Source: Phenylobacterium sp. (lineage in GTDB: Bacteria; Pseudomonadota; Alphaproteobacteria; Caulobacterales; Caulobacteraceae). From it: a DNA stretch of 64,000 nt. Below the pieces are notes generated by a model. The model saw nothing but the letters and a program-made list of their open reading frames with translations, made no database searches and was not told the origin of the DNA. The translations under genes were made by a program, and so were the position numbers. How positions within the stretch are numbered: the first letter of the stretch is position 1; each line of letters begins with the position of its first letter. Of this stretch, positions 27,313-35,853 are shown in pieces. The stretch covers positions 82,082-146,081 of the forward strand of contig JAGNIV010000007.1 of NCBI GenBank assembly GCA_018001015.1, written 5' to 3'.

Positions 27313-28986
27313 TCAGCCCGCAGTCTCTTCGGGATGGGGCGCGGGTTCGACCTCAGCCTCCGCCATATCCATGACCGGCAGGCGAACCGTAACCGTTGTC
27401 CCCTCCCCCAGCTGGCTCTCGATGGCCATCTCACCGCCGTGCAGTTCGGCGAAGGCGCGAACCAGTGACAAGCCCAGGCCGGTGCCGGCCGCTCGCTGAT
27501 CGGCGCCGCCGGCCTGTTCGAAGGGTTTGCCCAGCCTTTGCAGGTCCGCCGCGCTGATGCCGGTGCCGCTGTCGGCGACGATCAGTTCCAGCATCGGACC
27601 CTCAGCGTGGGCGGTCACGGTCACCGTCCCGCCCTTGGGGGTGAATTTCAGGGCGTTGGAGATCAGGTTCAGGGCGATCTGCTTCATGGCCCGGCGGTCG
27701 GCGGTGACCTCCAGGGGCTCCTTGGGCATCAGGCCGCGCAGGCTGACTCCCGCCCGGTCAGCCTGGCCGCGCATCAGACGCATGACGGCGGAGATGGCGT
27801 CGCGCGCGTCGAATTCCTCGCGATAGAGTTCGAACCGCTCGGCCTCGATCTTCGACATGTCCAGAACGTCGTTGATCAGCTCCAGCAAGTGCTCGCCAGA
27901 TTCGTGGATCAGGGCGGAGTACTCGGCGTACTTCTCCGGCATGGGACCAAACAGCGACTGCCGCATGATGTCTGAGAAGCCCATGATGGCGTTGAGTGGC
28001 GTGCGCAGCTCATGGCTCATATTGGCCAGGAACCGAGACTTGCCGGCATTGGCGGTCTCGGCGTCGATCCGGGCCTGATCGAGCGCCGCCTCACGGGCCC
28101 GTTGAACGCCCGCGTCGCGGATCGAGCCGGTCAACCGCTGCGGGTTCACCCGGCGCAGGGACAGCTCATGCCAGAGGGTGGGCGCGCCGGCCGGCGCGAA
28201 GCCGACTTCGGAGCGGCCTTCGACGATGGCCTCACGCAGCGCCGCCTCCAGACGGGGGCGGTCGGCGGGGGTCGCCAGCTGCGACAGATGCCGGCCGGCC
28301 AGGATCTGGCCCTTCAGGCCGCGCGGGGCGTTCCCCCAGGCGGTGACCAGCTTGCCGCCGGGCTGCGCCAGGATCAGCAGGTGCGGCTGGTCGCCCAGGG
28401 CCTCCCGCAGGCGGGCCTCCATCAACGCCCGGCGGCGCGTGTCCAGGATCACCCGGCGTTGCAGAACGATGAGCGCCAGGCCCAGGCCCACGGCGGTGGT
28501 GATGATCGCCACCGCCCCCAGGCCCGAAGCCAGATCGTAGGGCGGCGGCGGCGGCAGGCTGAGGGTCACGCCCGCCAGCAAGGAGACACAGATCGCCGCC
28601 AGGCTGATTGCGGTGCCCAAGGCCAGGCGGTCGATTCGCCCCATGGCGGCGGCGGCGGCGAGAGGCGCGAGGTGCCAGACCGCCATCGGACCCGCGATCC
28701 CGCCCGTCAGCAGGGCCGCGAGCACACCTCCCGCACCCCAGTTGAACAGGATCAGGCTATGGGCCGCGACGTGACGCGACCGGGCCAGCAGCAGGCCCGC
28801 CAGGGCCGGCGCGGCGCCGAGCGCCAGCGCGGCCAGGGCCGCGGTGGTTTGCAGGATCGGCGCGAACAGCAGGACGCCCACGCCAAGAGCCAGCACCGCG
28901 AGCCAGGTCGCGTGCCACCATATGAGCTCCCGCGGCGGCTGGCCGCCGGGGGTCCCCATGGGTCGGGTGGACACGTTCTCGACCAC
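27313..28986 (-). CDS. DivJ/PleC-family membrane histidine kinase
   Basis: 557 residues. About six membrane helices (25-180), a weak PAS-like region (190-290), then HisKA with A-N-M-S-H-E-L-R-T-P-L-N-A-I-M-G-F (phospho-His H325) and an HATPase domain (G1 DSGTGI, G2 GTGLGLSLVRAF). The segment after the H box (F-S-D-I-M-R-Q-S-L-F-G-P) and the many-helix N terminus fit DivJ, the Caulobacter kinase for DivK; PleC is the closest alternative. Divergent from a second, soluble kinase at 29184. The gene symbol is withheld because orthology was not tested. Confidence 0.75.
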   Translation of the reverse strand: MVENVSTRPMGTPGGQPPRELIWWHATWLAVLALGVGVLLFAPILQTTAALAALALGAAPALAGLLLARSRHVAAHSLILFNWGAGGVLAALLTGGIAGPMAVWHLAPLAAAAAMGRIDRLALGTAISLAAICVSLLAGVTLSLPPPPPYDLASGLGAVAIITTAVGLGLALIVLQRRVILDTRRRALMEARLREALGDQPHLLILAQPGGKLVTAWGNAPRGLKGQILAGRHLSQLATPADRPRLEAALREAIVEGRSEVGFAPAGAPTLWHELSLRRVNPQRLTGSIRDAGVQRAREAALDQARIDAETANAGKSRFLANMSHELRTPLNAIMGFSDIMRQSLFGPMPEKYAEYSALIHESGEHLLELINDVLDMSKIEAERFELYREEFDARDAISAVMRLMRGQADRAGVSLRGLMPKEPLEVTADRRAMKQIALNLISNALKFTPKGGTVTVTAHAEGPMLELIVADSGTGISAADLQRLGKPFEQAGGADQRAAGTGLGLSLVRAFAELHGGEMAIESQLGEGTTVTVRLPVMDMAEAEVEPAPHPEETAG

Positions 28987-29183
28987 GTCTAGCCTCGGAA
29001 CCTCCGACCATCGGCGCGCATACGGCGCCAGCCGGGAACCTTACCTTTGCAGGTGAGTCCCTGCGAGGCTGCTCGCGTCCTGGGGGATGAAGTCCAAGCC
29101 CATGATCTTTCAGGAAGAAACGAAATCGTAAGCGCCCGCGCCCCACATTGAGGCGCAACATTTCAAAGGCGCGTACGTCCTTC

Positions 29184-29969
29184 ATGGCCCAGCCGGCGGC
29201 CCTTCCCGAAAATGACGATATCTCCCCGGCGGCCGCAACACCCCGGTCGAGCGCCCGCGCGCGCCGTCAGGCGGCGCTGGACGAAAAGCAACGCTCGTTC
29301 CTGCGGATGGTCAGTCACGAGCTGCGGACCCCGCTGAATTCCATCCTCGGCTTTTCCGAAATCATCGCCCAGGAGCTCTACGGCCCGCTCGGCGCGCCGC
29401 AGTACAAGGAATACGCAGGCATCATCCGCGCCAGCGGCCAACGCCTGCTGAACCTGGTGAACCAGATCCTGGAGATCGCGCGCCTGGAGGGCCGGGCCAT
29501 GGACCTGGACTTGCGGATCGAGGCTCTGGACCACGCCATGGACGACGCCCTGGACGGCCTGCGCGACGAGATCACTCATCGCCGCACGGTGTTGGTGGTC
29601 CGCGATGAAGGCGCCCTGCCCTCAGTAAAGGCAGACCCGCGCGGCCTGCGCACCGTGCTCACCAACCTGATCCACAACGCCGCGGTCTTCTCTCCCGAGG
29701 GATCGCGCATCGAGATCACCGCCGTCCGTGACGGCGAAGAGATCGATATCCGCATCCTCGACCAGGGCCCTGGCATCGATCCCGCCGACATCGCTCGGCT
29801 GCTGCGGCCCTTCGAACAGGGCGACAGCGCGCTCACCCGGCGCAGCGAGGGGGCGGGCCTGGGCCTGCCAATCGTCAACCTCCTGTGCCAGGCGATGGGC
29901 GGCCGGCTGAAGCTGTTACCGGGTCCGCAGGGCGGCCTGCTCGCCAATGTCCGCCTCCCCGCGGGCTGA
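29184..29969 (+). CDS. Soluble histidine kinase, DivJ/PleC-like catalytic core
   Basis: About 261 residues: a short Ala/Arg tail, then HisKA with M-V-S-H-E-L-R-T-P-L-N-S-I-L-G-F-S-E-I and an HATPase domain (DQGPGIDPAD; GAGLGLPIVNLL). It has no sensor or membrane segment, so it is essentially a bare kinase core. ATG 29184 is preferred over TTG 29148. Divergent from the DivJ-like kinase; the intergenic stretch 28987-29183 must hold both promoters. It may act on the same DivK/PleD-type regulators, an inference from the H-box type. Confidence 0.8.
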   Translation: MAQPAALPENDDISPAAATPRSSARARRQAALDEKQRSFLRMVSHELRTPLNSILGFSEIIAQELYGPLGAPQYKEYAGIIRASGQRLLNLVNQILEIARLEGRAMDLDLRIEALDHAMDDALDGLRDEITHRRTVLVVRDEGALPSVKADPRGLRTVLTNLIHNAAVFSPEGSRIEITAVRDGEEIDIRILDQGPGIDPADIARLLRPFEQGDSALTRRSEGAGLGLPIVNLLCQAMGGRLKLLPGPQGGLLANVRLPAG

Positions 29970-30015
29970 GCGCGCGGTTGCGCCCGACCGCCCGGCCCCT
30001 TAAGTCGCCGACAGC

Positions 30016-30438
30016 ATGCGCACCATCGAAGACGACCTTGCCGACCTGGTCTCGGAGTTCGACCTCCTGGAGGACTGGGAGGAACGCTATCGCTACGTGA
30101 TCGATCTAGGGAAGGACCTCGCGCCCCTCACCGACGCCGAACGCAGCGAAACCAACAAGGTGCGCGGCTGCGCCAGCCAGGTCTGGCTGGTGACCGAACC
30201 CCACGCCGACGGCAGCGTCACCTTCCGGGGAGACTCCGACGCCCACATCGTGAGCGGACTGATCGCCGTGGTGCTGCGGCTCTATTCGGGCAAGGCCGCC
30301 GCGGCGATCCGCGATTTCGACGCCAAGGACGCCTTTGATCAGCTGGGGCTGAGCGGCCACCTGTCGGCGCAAAGGTCCAATGGGCTGGCTTCGATGGTGG
30401 CGCGCATCCGCCGCGACGCCGAGGCGCTGGCCGCTTAG
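30016..30438 (+). CDS. sufE: Cysteine desulfuration protein SufE
   Basis: 140 residues. The sulfur-accepting cysteine is C52 in V-R-G-C-A-S-Q-V-W-L, the hallmark of SufE. It takes persulfide from SufS for Fe-S cluster assembly. The C-terminal helices R-S-N-G-L-A-S-M fit the family. No other suf gene is adjacent. The stop overlaps that of the convergent PAS_5 gene by four bases. Confidence 0.93.
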   Translation: MRTIEDDLADLVSEFDLLEDWEERYRYVIDLGKDLAPLTDAERSETNKVRGCASQVWLVTEPHADGSVTFRGDSDAHIVSGLIAVVLRLYSGKAAAAIRDFDAKDAFDQLGLSGHLSAQRSNGLASMVARIRRDAEALAA

Positions 30439-30929
30439 GCGGCGCGGATCCCACTGCTGGATCCGGTCTGGCCCTGAATGCCGACCACGGCGTCGTAGCC
30501 TAGGATCATGTCGACATCGACGCCATTGCTGGCCAGCGGCAGGCGTAGCCACAGGATCGACATGTGCGAGGCGCCACGCCAGGAGAGGCTGTGGACCCCC
30601 ACGGCGGGGCGGCGCTCCTCGACGATCTTGCCCAGTTCGACGCGCCAGTAGTCAGCGGCGGCGCTGTTGTAGACATCGTCCAGACCGCGACCGGTGATCT
30701 CACGGCCATAGACACTGTAGAGGCCCGTGCCGGCCAGGCGCAGGCGGAAATCCAAAGGATCGCGGCGCACGTCGATCAGACTGACCGTCGGCAAGAGACG
30801 CTTGAAGTCCTCGGGCTTGATATCGCCCCGCCCAGGCAACCTGGGCCCGGTCCGGAGTCCCGCCCAATAGGCATAGAGCTCCTCATGGGCGCGGGCGGCC
30901 GCTGCTGATGATCCGATCTGTGCCGCCAT
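30435..30929 (-). CDS. PAS-domain (PAS_5) protein
   Basis: 164 residues from ATG 30929; an upstream start at 30971 is possible. L-Y-A-Y-W-A-G-L-R-x-G-x-x-L-P-x-R-x-D-I near the start and D-F-R-L-R-L-A-G-T-G-L, then G-R-E-I-T-G-R, match the alphaproteobacterial PAS_5 family. A single PAS domain with no output domain. Its role is unknown; it may sense a small ligand and regulate through protein contacts. It lies downstream of the mucR terminator. Confidence 0.75.
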   Translation of the reverse strand: MAAQIGSSAAAARAHEELYAYWAGLRTGPRLPGRGDIKPEDFKRLLPTVSLIDVRRDPLDFRLRLAGTGLYSVYGREITGRGLDDVYNSAAADYWRVELGKIVEERRPAVGVHSLSWRGASHMSILWLRLPLASNGVDVDMILGYDAVVGIQGQTGSSSGIRAA

Positions 30930-31066
30930 ATTCAGATTCCTTAACAACCCCTTGGAATCACGACGAATCACTTATCGCCCGAGCCGCGAATCTGCGGCAA
31001 GGCGAAATCGTGACCGGGGCCAAGAAAACCAAATTTGCCGCAGGGCTGGAGGCTGTGTTCAGACAG

Positions 31067-31094
31067 CAAAACGCCCGCCGGGTGGGCGGGCGTT
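31067..31094 (-). terminator. Rho-independent terminator of mucR
   Basis: Read on the minus strand, AACGCCCGCC pairs with GGCGGGCGTT around a 5-base loop (31070-31094) and is followed by a T run. It lies 33 bases after the mucR stop codon. Confidence 0.85.
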
Positions 31095-31126
31095 CCGTCT
31101 TTCAACGCGAAAGAACCGAGAAAGTC

Positions 31127-31546
31127 TTACTTGCGCTTGCGCGGGGCCTGACGGCCGCCCTGGCCCAGACCCATCTGCTTGGCGAGGTCCGAGCGCGCCT
31201 TGGCGTAATTCGGCGCGACCATCGGATAATCCTTCGGCAGGCTCCACTTGGCCCGGTATTCCTCGGGGCTCATATTGTACTTGGTGCGCAGGTGCCGCTT
31301 CAGAGACTTGAACTTGCGGCCATCTTCCAGGCAAACTAGATGGTCCGGAGTGATCGAGCGGCGCACGGGAACCGCGGGTTCCTTGGGCGCAGCTTCCTGA
31401 ACGTCGGAACCCTGCGAAATACCCGAAAGCGCGCGGTGGATGCTCTGGATAAGCGCGGGCAGATCCGAGGCCGCGACCGAATTGTTGCCAACGTAGGCGG
31501 AGACAATATCCGCCGTCATCTCAATGACTTCCGACTTCTCGTCCAT
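31127..31546 (-). CDS. mucR: MucR/Ros-family transcriptional regulator
   Basis: 139 residues. Helical N-terminal oligomerisation region (1-45), Pro-rich linker, then the Ros/MucR DNA-binding domain: C72-L-E-D75-G-R-K-F-K-S-L-K-R-H85-L-R-T-K89-Y and a basic tail (APRKRK). In the classical Ros finger the metal ligands are Cys-Cys-His-His. Here the second position is Asp and the fourth is Lys, so zinc binding may be weak or lost; zinc-free relatives with the same fold are known. MucR proteins silence cell-cycle and virulence promoters with SciP/CtrA. Followed by a strong terminator. Confidence 0.9.
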   Translation of the reverse strand: MDEKSEVIEMTADIVSAYVGNNSVAASDLPALIQSIHRALSGISQGSDVQEAAPKEPAVPVRRSITPDHLVCLEDGRKFKSLKRHLRTKYNMSPEEYRAKWSLPKDYPMVAPNYAKARSDLAKQMGLGQGGRQAPRKRK

Positions 31547-31834
31547 AATTCTCGATTCCGTATTGGGAAACTACCCAAGTTGGGGGGATGACTGATTCAC
31601 GACATCAGTTAAGGCGTCATTATAGGGGACTCAACCCAAGCACAAGTGGCGGAAAGCCGCATCATCTTGACCGAACGCGTTCGATGCAAAGACGAACGGA
31701 CGTTTTCGCCGAATGGTGGCGCCGCACCGCAGTAGCGAGAACGCGATAATCTCGATCATGACAGTCCGGTCGCCGCGTGATGATCAACAGCGCCTACCGG
31801 GCAACTTCAAAGGAGGCTTTTGCTCGCGTCGAGC
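31547..31834. promoter_or_regulatory. mucR upstream region with GANTC sites
   Basis: A 288-base gap between mucR and the DUF2336 gene. It has three CcrM-type GANTC sites in 80 bases (31554, 31594, 31628) and an AT-rich stretch near 31610-31622 that suits a MucR autoregulatory promoter. Nothing further was recognised in 31640-31834. Confidence 0.35.
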
Positions 31835-33046
31835 CTAACGACCGAATTCCTTCGACAGCGCCAACATGGCTGCGCGCTGCGGCACCGAGTATTCATCGAC
31901 ACCGTCTTCATCGCCGTCACGAATGGCCTTCAGCAACGCAGGCGTGAGCGCCGACGACAGAGACCAGTTCCAGTAGCGCAGAACGGTTTGCGCGCGATCG
32001 ACCGCGATCATGTCGTAGGTGGTAAGCACCCGTTCGAGGTTCGGATTGAGGCTTCCATCCGCCTCGGTTTCAGGGCGCCGCAAGCCCCGCCACAGAGCCC
32101 GAACCGCCAGCTTAGGCAGCCCCGTGGCCTTGCACAGGATCGCCAATGGCTCACCACCGGGGTCGGTGAAGATCTTCGCCCCGGTCATCGGCTTCAGGCC
32201 CGAGAGGTAGGAGATTTCCTCCGCCGTTTCGCGGGTCAGCCCGCTTTGCGCCGCAGCAACGGCGGCCTCAAGACTATCAAAAGGCGATTTGTCGATCGCC
32301 GCCCGGTTGCGCTGGCGGCGTTCAATGAATTGCAGAGCCTTTCTCGCGAGCGGATCCTGCCAATTCTCGGCCGCCGCCATGGGAAAGATGTCGCCGGCGG
32401 CCTCCTGCAGCACTTCGCGGGAGACGGCGAACCGCTGGAGGATGGTGCGCCTGGCCTCAGCATCGGCCCACCAGAACAGCACATAGGCGTGGGCCGGCCG
32501 CAGTTCCGGACGGCGCAACAGGGTGGGGGCGGTGCGCGCATCCCCCCGGGTTGAGGCGACGATGGCCTCGACACAGGGGTTGGAGAGCTTGGCCAGGTCG
32601 TTCTTCAGCAGGCACTCGATGACCAGGGCCTCGCCGAACTCGATCAGCACCTCGCAGACCACTTCGCTGACCCCGCGCCGCATGGCGATCAGGCGGCGAT
32701 GCTCCAGGCCCGCCGAACGGGCGCAGTCCAGCAGATCGGAGTCGGTCAGCGACGCGCAGTTGGTCAGCAAGGCCTCGGCGATCTCGACGTGGTCGCGCAG
32801 CAACAGCCGCACCAGGCTGGCCGGGATCTCCGAAAGGTTGGCCAACCGGCGGGCCACCTTCAGGCGATCCTCCGGCTCGGCTTCGCGCAGCATGTCCACC
32901 AGCAGGTCGGCGGTCATCGAACGCTCGAAGGCGTTCACTCGCGATGACGGCAGGCAGACAACGTCTGCCATGCGCTTGAGCAAGGCGGCGCGCGCCCGGA
33001 AGGCGATGGGTTGGCCGGGTTGGTTGGGCGTCGCGGCTGGGTTCAT
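31835..33046 (-). CDS. DUF2336 family protein, second copy
   Basis: 403 residues, helical, cytosolic. N-terminal S-M-T-A-D-L-L-V-D-M-L-R-E-A-E-P-E-D-R-L-K-V-A-R-R-L-A-N-L, then L-L-R-D-H-V-E-I-A-E-A-L-L and repeated short helices, match DUF2336. It resembles the protein at 19519-20616 in layout (HEAT-like array, C-terminal D-M-I-A-V-D-R-A segment with the same character as I-L-D-R-D-S-N-A). The function is unknown. It is transcribed towards mucR. Confidence 0.8.
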   Translation of the reverse strand: MNPAATPNQPGQPIAFRARAALLKRMADVVCLPSSRVNAFERSMTADLLVDMLREAEPEDRLKVARRLANLSEIPASLVRLLLRDHVEIAEALLTNCASLTDSDLLDCARSAGLEHRRLIAMRRGVSEVVCEVLIEFGEALVIECLLKNDLAKLSNPCVEAIVASTRGDARTAPTLLRRPELRPAHAYVLFWWADAEARRTILQRFAVSREVLQEAAGDIFPMAAAENWQDPLARKALQFIERRQRNRAAIDKSPFDSLEAAVAAAQSGLTRETAEEISYLSGLKPMTGAKIFTDPGGEPLAILCKATGLPKLAVRALWRGLRRPETEADGSLNPNLERVLTTYDMIAVDRAQTVLRYWNWSLSSALTPALLKAIRDGDEDGVDEYSVPQRAAMLALSKEFGR

Positions 33047-33091
33047 GGCGGACTGATCACACCATAGCCGCCTTAACCGGACGTATTCACC

Positions 33092-33976
33092 TCACTTGAA
33101 CGTGGGCGCGCTCCAGGTCTCCCAGATGTCCGGCACGTCGGTGGAAACCTTGTCGGTGAAGGCCGGCGGACGCTTCTCAAGGAAGGACATGACGCCTTCG
33201 CGGGCGTCGGACATGGCGCCGCGGGTCTGGATGCCCCGGCTGTCGGCGCGGTGGGCCTCCATGGGGTGATTGGCGCCGGCCATGCGCCACAGCAACTGGC
33301 GGGTGAGGGCGATGGAGACCGGCGCGGTGTTGTCGGCGATCTCACGGGCCAGGGCGCGGGCGGCCGGCAGCAAGTCTTCCGGCGCGTGCAGCGAGCGGAC
33401 CAGACCCTTATCCAGCGCCTCCTGGGCCGAGAAGATGCGGCCCGTATAGCACCACTCCAGGGCGGTCTGCACGCCCACCACCTTGGGCAGGAACCAGGAT
33501 GAGGCCGCCTCGGGGTTGAGGCCGCGCCGGGCGAACACCAGGCCGAACCGCGCCTCGGTGGAGGCCAGGCGGATGTCCATGGGCAGTTGCATCGTGACCC
33601 CGACCCCCACCGCCGGGCCGTTCACGGCGGCGATCACCGGCTTGAGGCTCTCATAGATGCGCAGGGTCAGCAGACCGCCGCCGTCGCGCTGCACGCCGTC
33701 GCGGGTGCGGGCGGCCTTATCTTCCCCGCCGCGCGCGTCGTAGTCGAAGGTTTGGGCGCCGCCCGACAGATCAGCCCCGGCGCAGAAGCCGCGCCCGGCC
33801 CCGGTGACGATCACCGCCTTGACCGCGTCATCGGCGTCGGTGACGTCGAAGGCGGCGATCATGTCCTTCATCATCTGGGTGTTGAAGGCGTTCAGCTTGT
33901 CGGGCCGGTTCAGCGTGATCGTGGCGATCCCGTCCTCGACGGCATAGGCGAGCGTCTCGAAAGTCGGCGTGGCCAT
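33092..33976 (-). CDS. Enoyl-CoA hydratase/isomerase family protein
   Basis: 294 residues from ATG 33976. Crotonase fold with I-T-L-N-R-P-D-K-L-N-A-F, the oxyanion-hole motif G-R-G-F-C-A-G-A-D-L, A-V-N-G-P-A-V-G-V-G, and G-L-N-P-E-A-A-S-S-W with the probable catalytic Glu. It hydrates 2-enoyl-CoA thioesters in beta-oxidation or a related pathway. Divergent from an acyl-CoA synthetase; a perfect palindrome lies between them. The open frame upstream to 34036 would run through that palindrome, which argues for 33976. Confidence 0.88.
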   Translation of the reverse strand: MATPTFETLAYAVEDGIATITLNRPDKLNAFNTQMMKDMIAAFDVTDADDAVKAVIVTGAGRGFCAGADLSGGAQTFDYDARGGEDKAARTRDGVQRDGGGLLTLRIYESLKPVIAAVNGPAVGVGVTMQLPMDIRLASTEARFGLVFARRGLNPEAASSWFLPKVVGVQTALEWCYTGRIFSAQEALDKGLVRSLHAPEDLLPAARALAREIADNTAPVSIALTRQLLWRMAGANHPMEAHRADSRGIQTRGAMSDAREGVMSFLEKRPPAFTDKVSTDVPDIWETWSAPTFK

Positions 33977-34012
33977 CGTGTCTTCCTCCCTGATTTTCTT
34001 CAGTTCGCACCG

Positions 34013-34033
34013 CTTGACGGACGGTCCGTCAAG
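34013..34033. promoter_or_regulatory. TetR-type palindromic operator
   Basis: Arms CTTGACGGAC and GTCCGTCAAG flank a single G, a perfect 10-1-10 palindrome in the divergent promoter region of the enoyl-CoA hydratase and acyl-CoA synthetase genes. Size and symmetry are those of TetR-family operators that control fatty-acid genes. No tetR gene is present in the window. Confidence 0.7.
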
Positions 34034-34120
34034 CACCGCATCGTCGGATCAAGAACGATAGTTTGGGAGGAGGTCCGGAGCGCTGCAAAGGCGCCCGGGC
34101 CCCAGTTTTCAGGACCCGCC

Positions 34121-35659
34121 ATGCATCCGGCCACCCACGCCAAGACCCACCCCGACCGCGCCGCCTACATCATGGCGGGAACCGGGGAGACGGTGACCTA
34201 CAAACAGTTGGACGACCGCTCGAACCAGGGCGCGCAGCTCTTCCGGTCGCTGGGCCTGGCGACCGGCGACGTCATCGCCATCCTGATGGACAACAGCCCG
34301 CGCTTCTTCGAGATCGCCTGGGCCGCCCAGCGCTCGGGGCTCTACTACGCCTGCATCTCGTCCAAGCTGACCTCGGGCGAGATCGACTACATCATGCAGG
34401 ATTGCGCCGCGAAGCTGCTGGTCACCTCGGCGGGCGTCGGACCGGTGATTGACGAGCTGCCGGCCCTGTTGCCGGGCGTGCGGCTCTACATGGTCGGCGA
34501 CGCGCGCGCGCCCTATGAGAGCTTCGAGTCGGCGCGGGACAAGATGCCGGCCACGCCTGTAGCCGACGAGACCGCCGGCCGCGACATGCTCTATTCGTCA
34601 GGCACCACGGGCCGCCCCAAGGGCATCAAGCCGCCCCTGACCGGGGGACCGATCGACGAACCGGGCGGCGTGGCGAACCTCGCGGCCGGCCTGTTCGGCT
34701 TCAAGCCCGACAGCGTCTACATCTCGCCCGCCCCGCTCTATCACGCCGCGCCCCTGCGCTGGTGCATGGCCGTGCATCAGCTGGGCGGCACGGTCATCGT
34801 GATGGAGAAATTCGACCCCGAGGCGATGCTGGCCCTGATCGAGAAGTACAAGGTCGATGTCGGCCAGTTCGTCCCCACCCACTTCGTGCGCATGCTGAAG
34901 CTGCCGGAAGAGGTGCGCAGCCGGTACGACGTCTCCTCCATGCGCTCAGCGGTGCACGCCGCCGCCCCCTGCCCGATCCCGGTCAAGGAACAGATGCTGG
35001 CCTGGTGGGGGCCGGTGATCCACGAGTACTACGCCGGGTCCGAGGGCAACGGCTTCTGCTATGTCGGCCCGCAGGACTGGCTGACCCACAAGGGCACGGT
35101 GGGCCGCGCCATCCTGGGCCAAGCCAAGATCGTCGGCGAGGACGGCGAGGAACTGCCGCCCCGCGGCGAGGGCACGGTCTATTTCGCCGGCGGCGCGCCG
35201 CTAACCTATCACAACGCCCCCGACAAGATCGCCGAGAACACCAACAAGCTGGGCTGGACGACGCTCGGCGACGTTGGCTGGCTGGACGAGGAGGGCTTCC
35301 TCTACCTCACCGACCGCAAGAGCTTCATGATCATCTCCGGCGGGGTGAACATCTATCCGCAGGAACTCGAGAACCTGCTGATCACCCACCCCAAGGTGGC
35401 CGACGCCGCCGTGGTGGGGGCGCCGCATGAGGAGATGGGCGAACAGGTGGCCGCGGTGATCCAGCCGATGAACTGGGACGAGGCCGGCGACGCCCTGAAG
35501 GACGAGCTGATGGCCTTCTGCCGGGCCAACCTGTCCCACGTGAAGTCACCGCGCATCCTGGACTTCATGCAGGAACTGCCGCGCCACCCCACCGGCAAGC
35601 TCTACAAGCGCCTCATCCGCGACGCCTACTGGGGCAAGGAAGGCTCCAAGATCGTCTAG
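34121..35659 (+). CDS. Acyl-CoA synthetase (AMP-binding)
   Basis: 512 residues. Adenylate-forming motifs: Y-S-S-G-T-T-G-R-P-K-G (P-loop), Y-A-G-S-E-G-N-G-F (A5), T-L-G-D-V-G-W-L-D-E-E-G-F (A7/A8), D-R-K-S-F-M-I-I-S-G-G-V-N-I-Y-P-Q-E, and the C-terminal catalytic Lys in P-T-G-K-L-Y-K. It activates a carboxylic acid as its CoA thioester. The start ATG 34121 gives the family length and begins within the usual H-A-x-x-x-P-D-R-x-A pattern. Controlled, presumably with the divergent hydratase, by the shared palindrome. Confidence 0.88.
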   Translation: MHPATHAKTHPDRAAYIMAGTGETVTYKQLDDRSNQGAQLFRSLGLATGDVIAILMDNSPRFFEIAWAAQRSGLYYACISSKLTSGEIDYIMQDCAAKLLVTSAGVGPVIDELPALLPGVRLYMVGDARAPYESFESARDKMPATPVADETAGRDMLYSSGTTGRPKGIKPPLTGGPIDEPGGVANLAAGLFGFKPDSVYISPAPLYHAAPLRWCMAVHQLGGTVIVMEKFDPEAMLALIEKYKVDVGQFVPTHFVRMLKLPEEVRSRYDVSSMRSAVHAAAPCPIPVKEQMLAWWGPVIHEYYAGSEGNGFCYVGPQDWLTHKGTVGRAILGQAKIVGEDGEELPPRGEGTVYFAGGAPLTYHNAPDKIAENTNKLGWTTLGDVGWLDEEGFLYLTDRKSFMIISGGVNIYPQELENLLITHPKVADAAVVGAPHEEMGEQVAAVIQPMNWDEAGDALKDELMAFCRANLSHVKSPRILDFMQELPRHPTGKLYKRLIRDAYWGKEGSKIV

Positions 35660-35781
35660 ACCGCACCGGCATAAGGTGTAGTCTGGCGCCAGCATGAGCC
35701 TCCGGACCCGCCTCGCCCAGACCGTAGCCAATCCCTCTCCGGGGATTGGGCGCGCGCGAGTCTAGACAGACCTCTTCGCTC

Positions 35782-35814
35782 ACCGATCCCCCGCAAGCCT
35801 GCGGATGGATCGGT
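35782..35814. terminator. Hairpin between the synthetase and methyltransferase genes
   Basis: ACCGATCC and GGATCGGT enclose a second stem CCGCA/TGCGG (35782-35814), a strong two-part hairpin with no T tract. It is 123 bases after the acyl-CoA synthetase stop and 40 before the methyltransferase start. It could be a terminator or a leader element. Confidence 0.5.
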
Positions 35815-35853
35815 CAGCCCCTTCTCCATCCGCGTTCCAAGATGGAGACAGAC

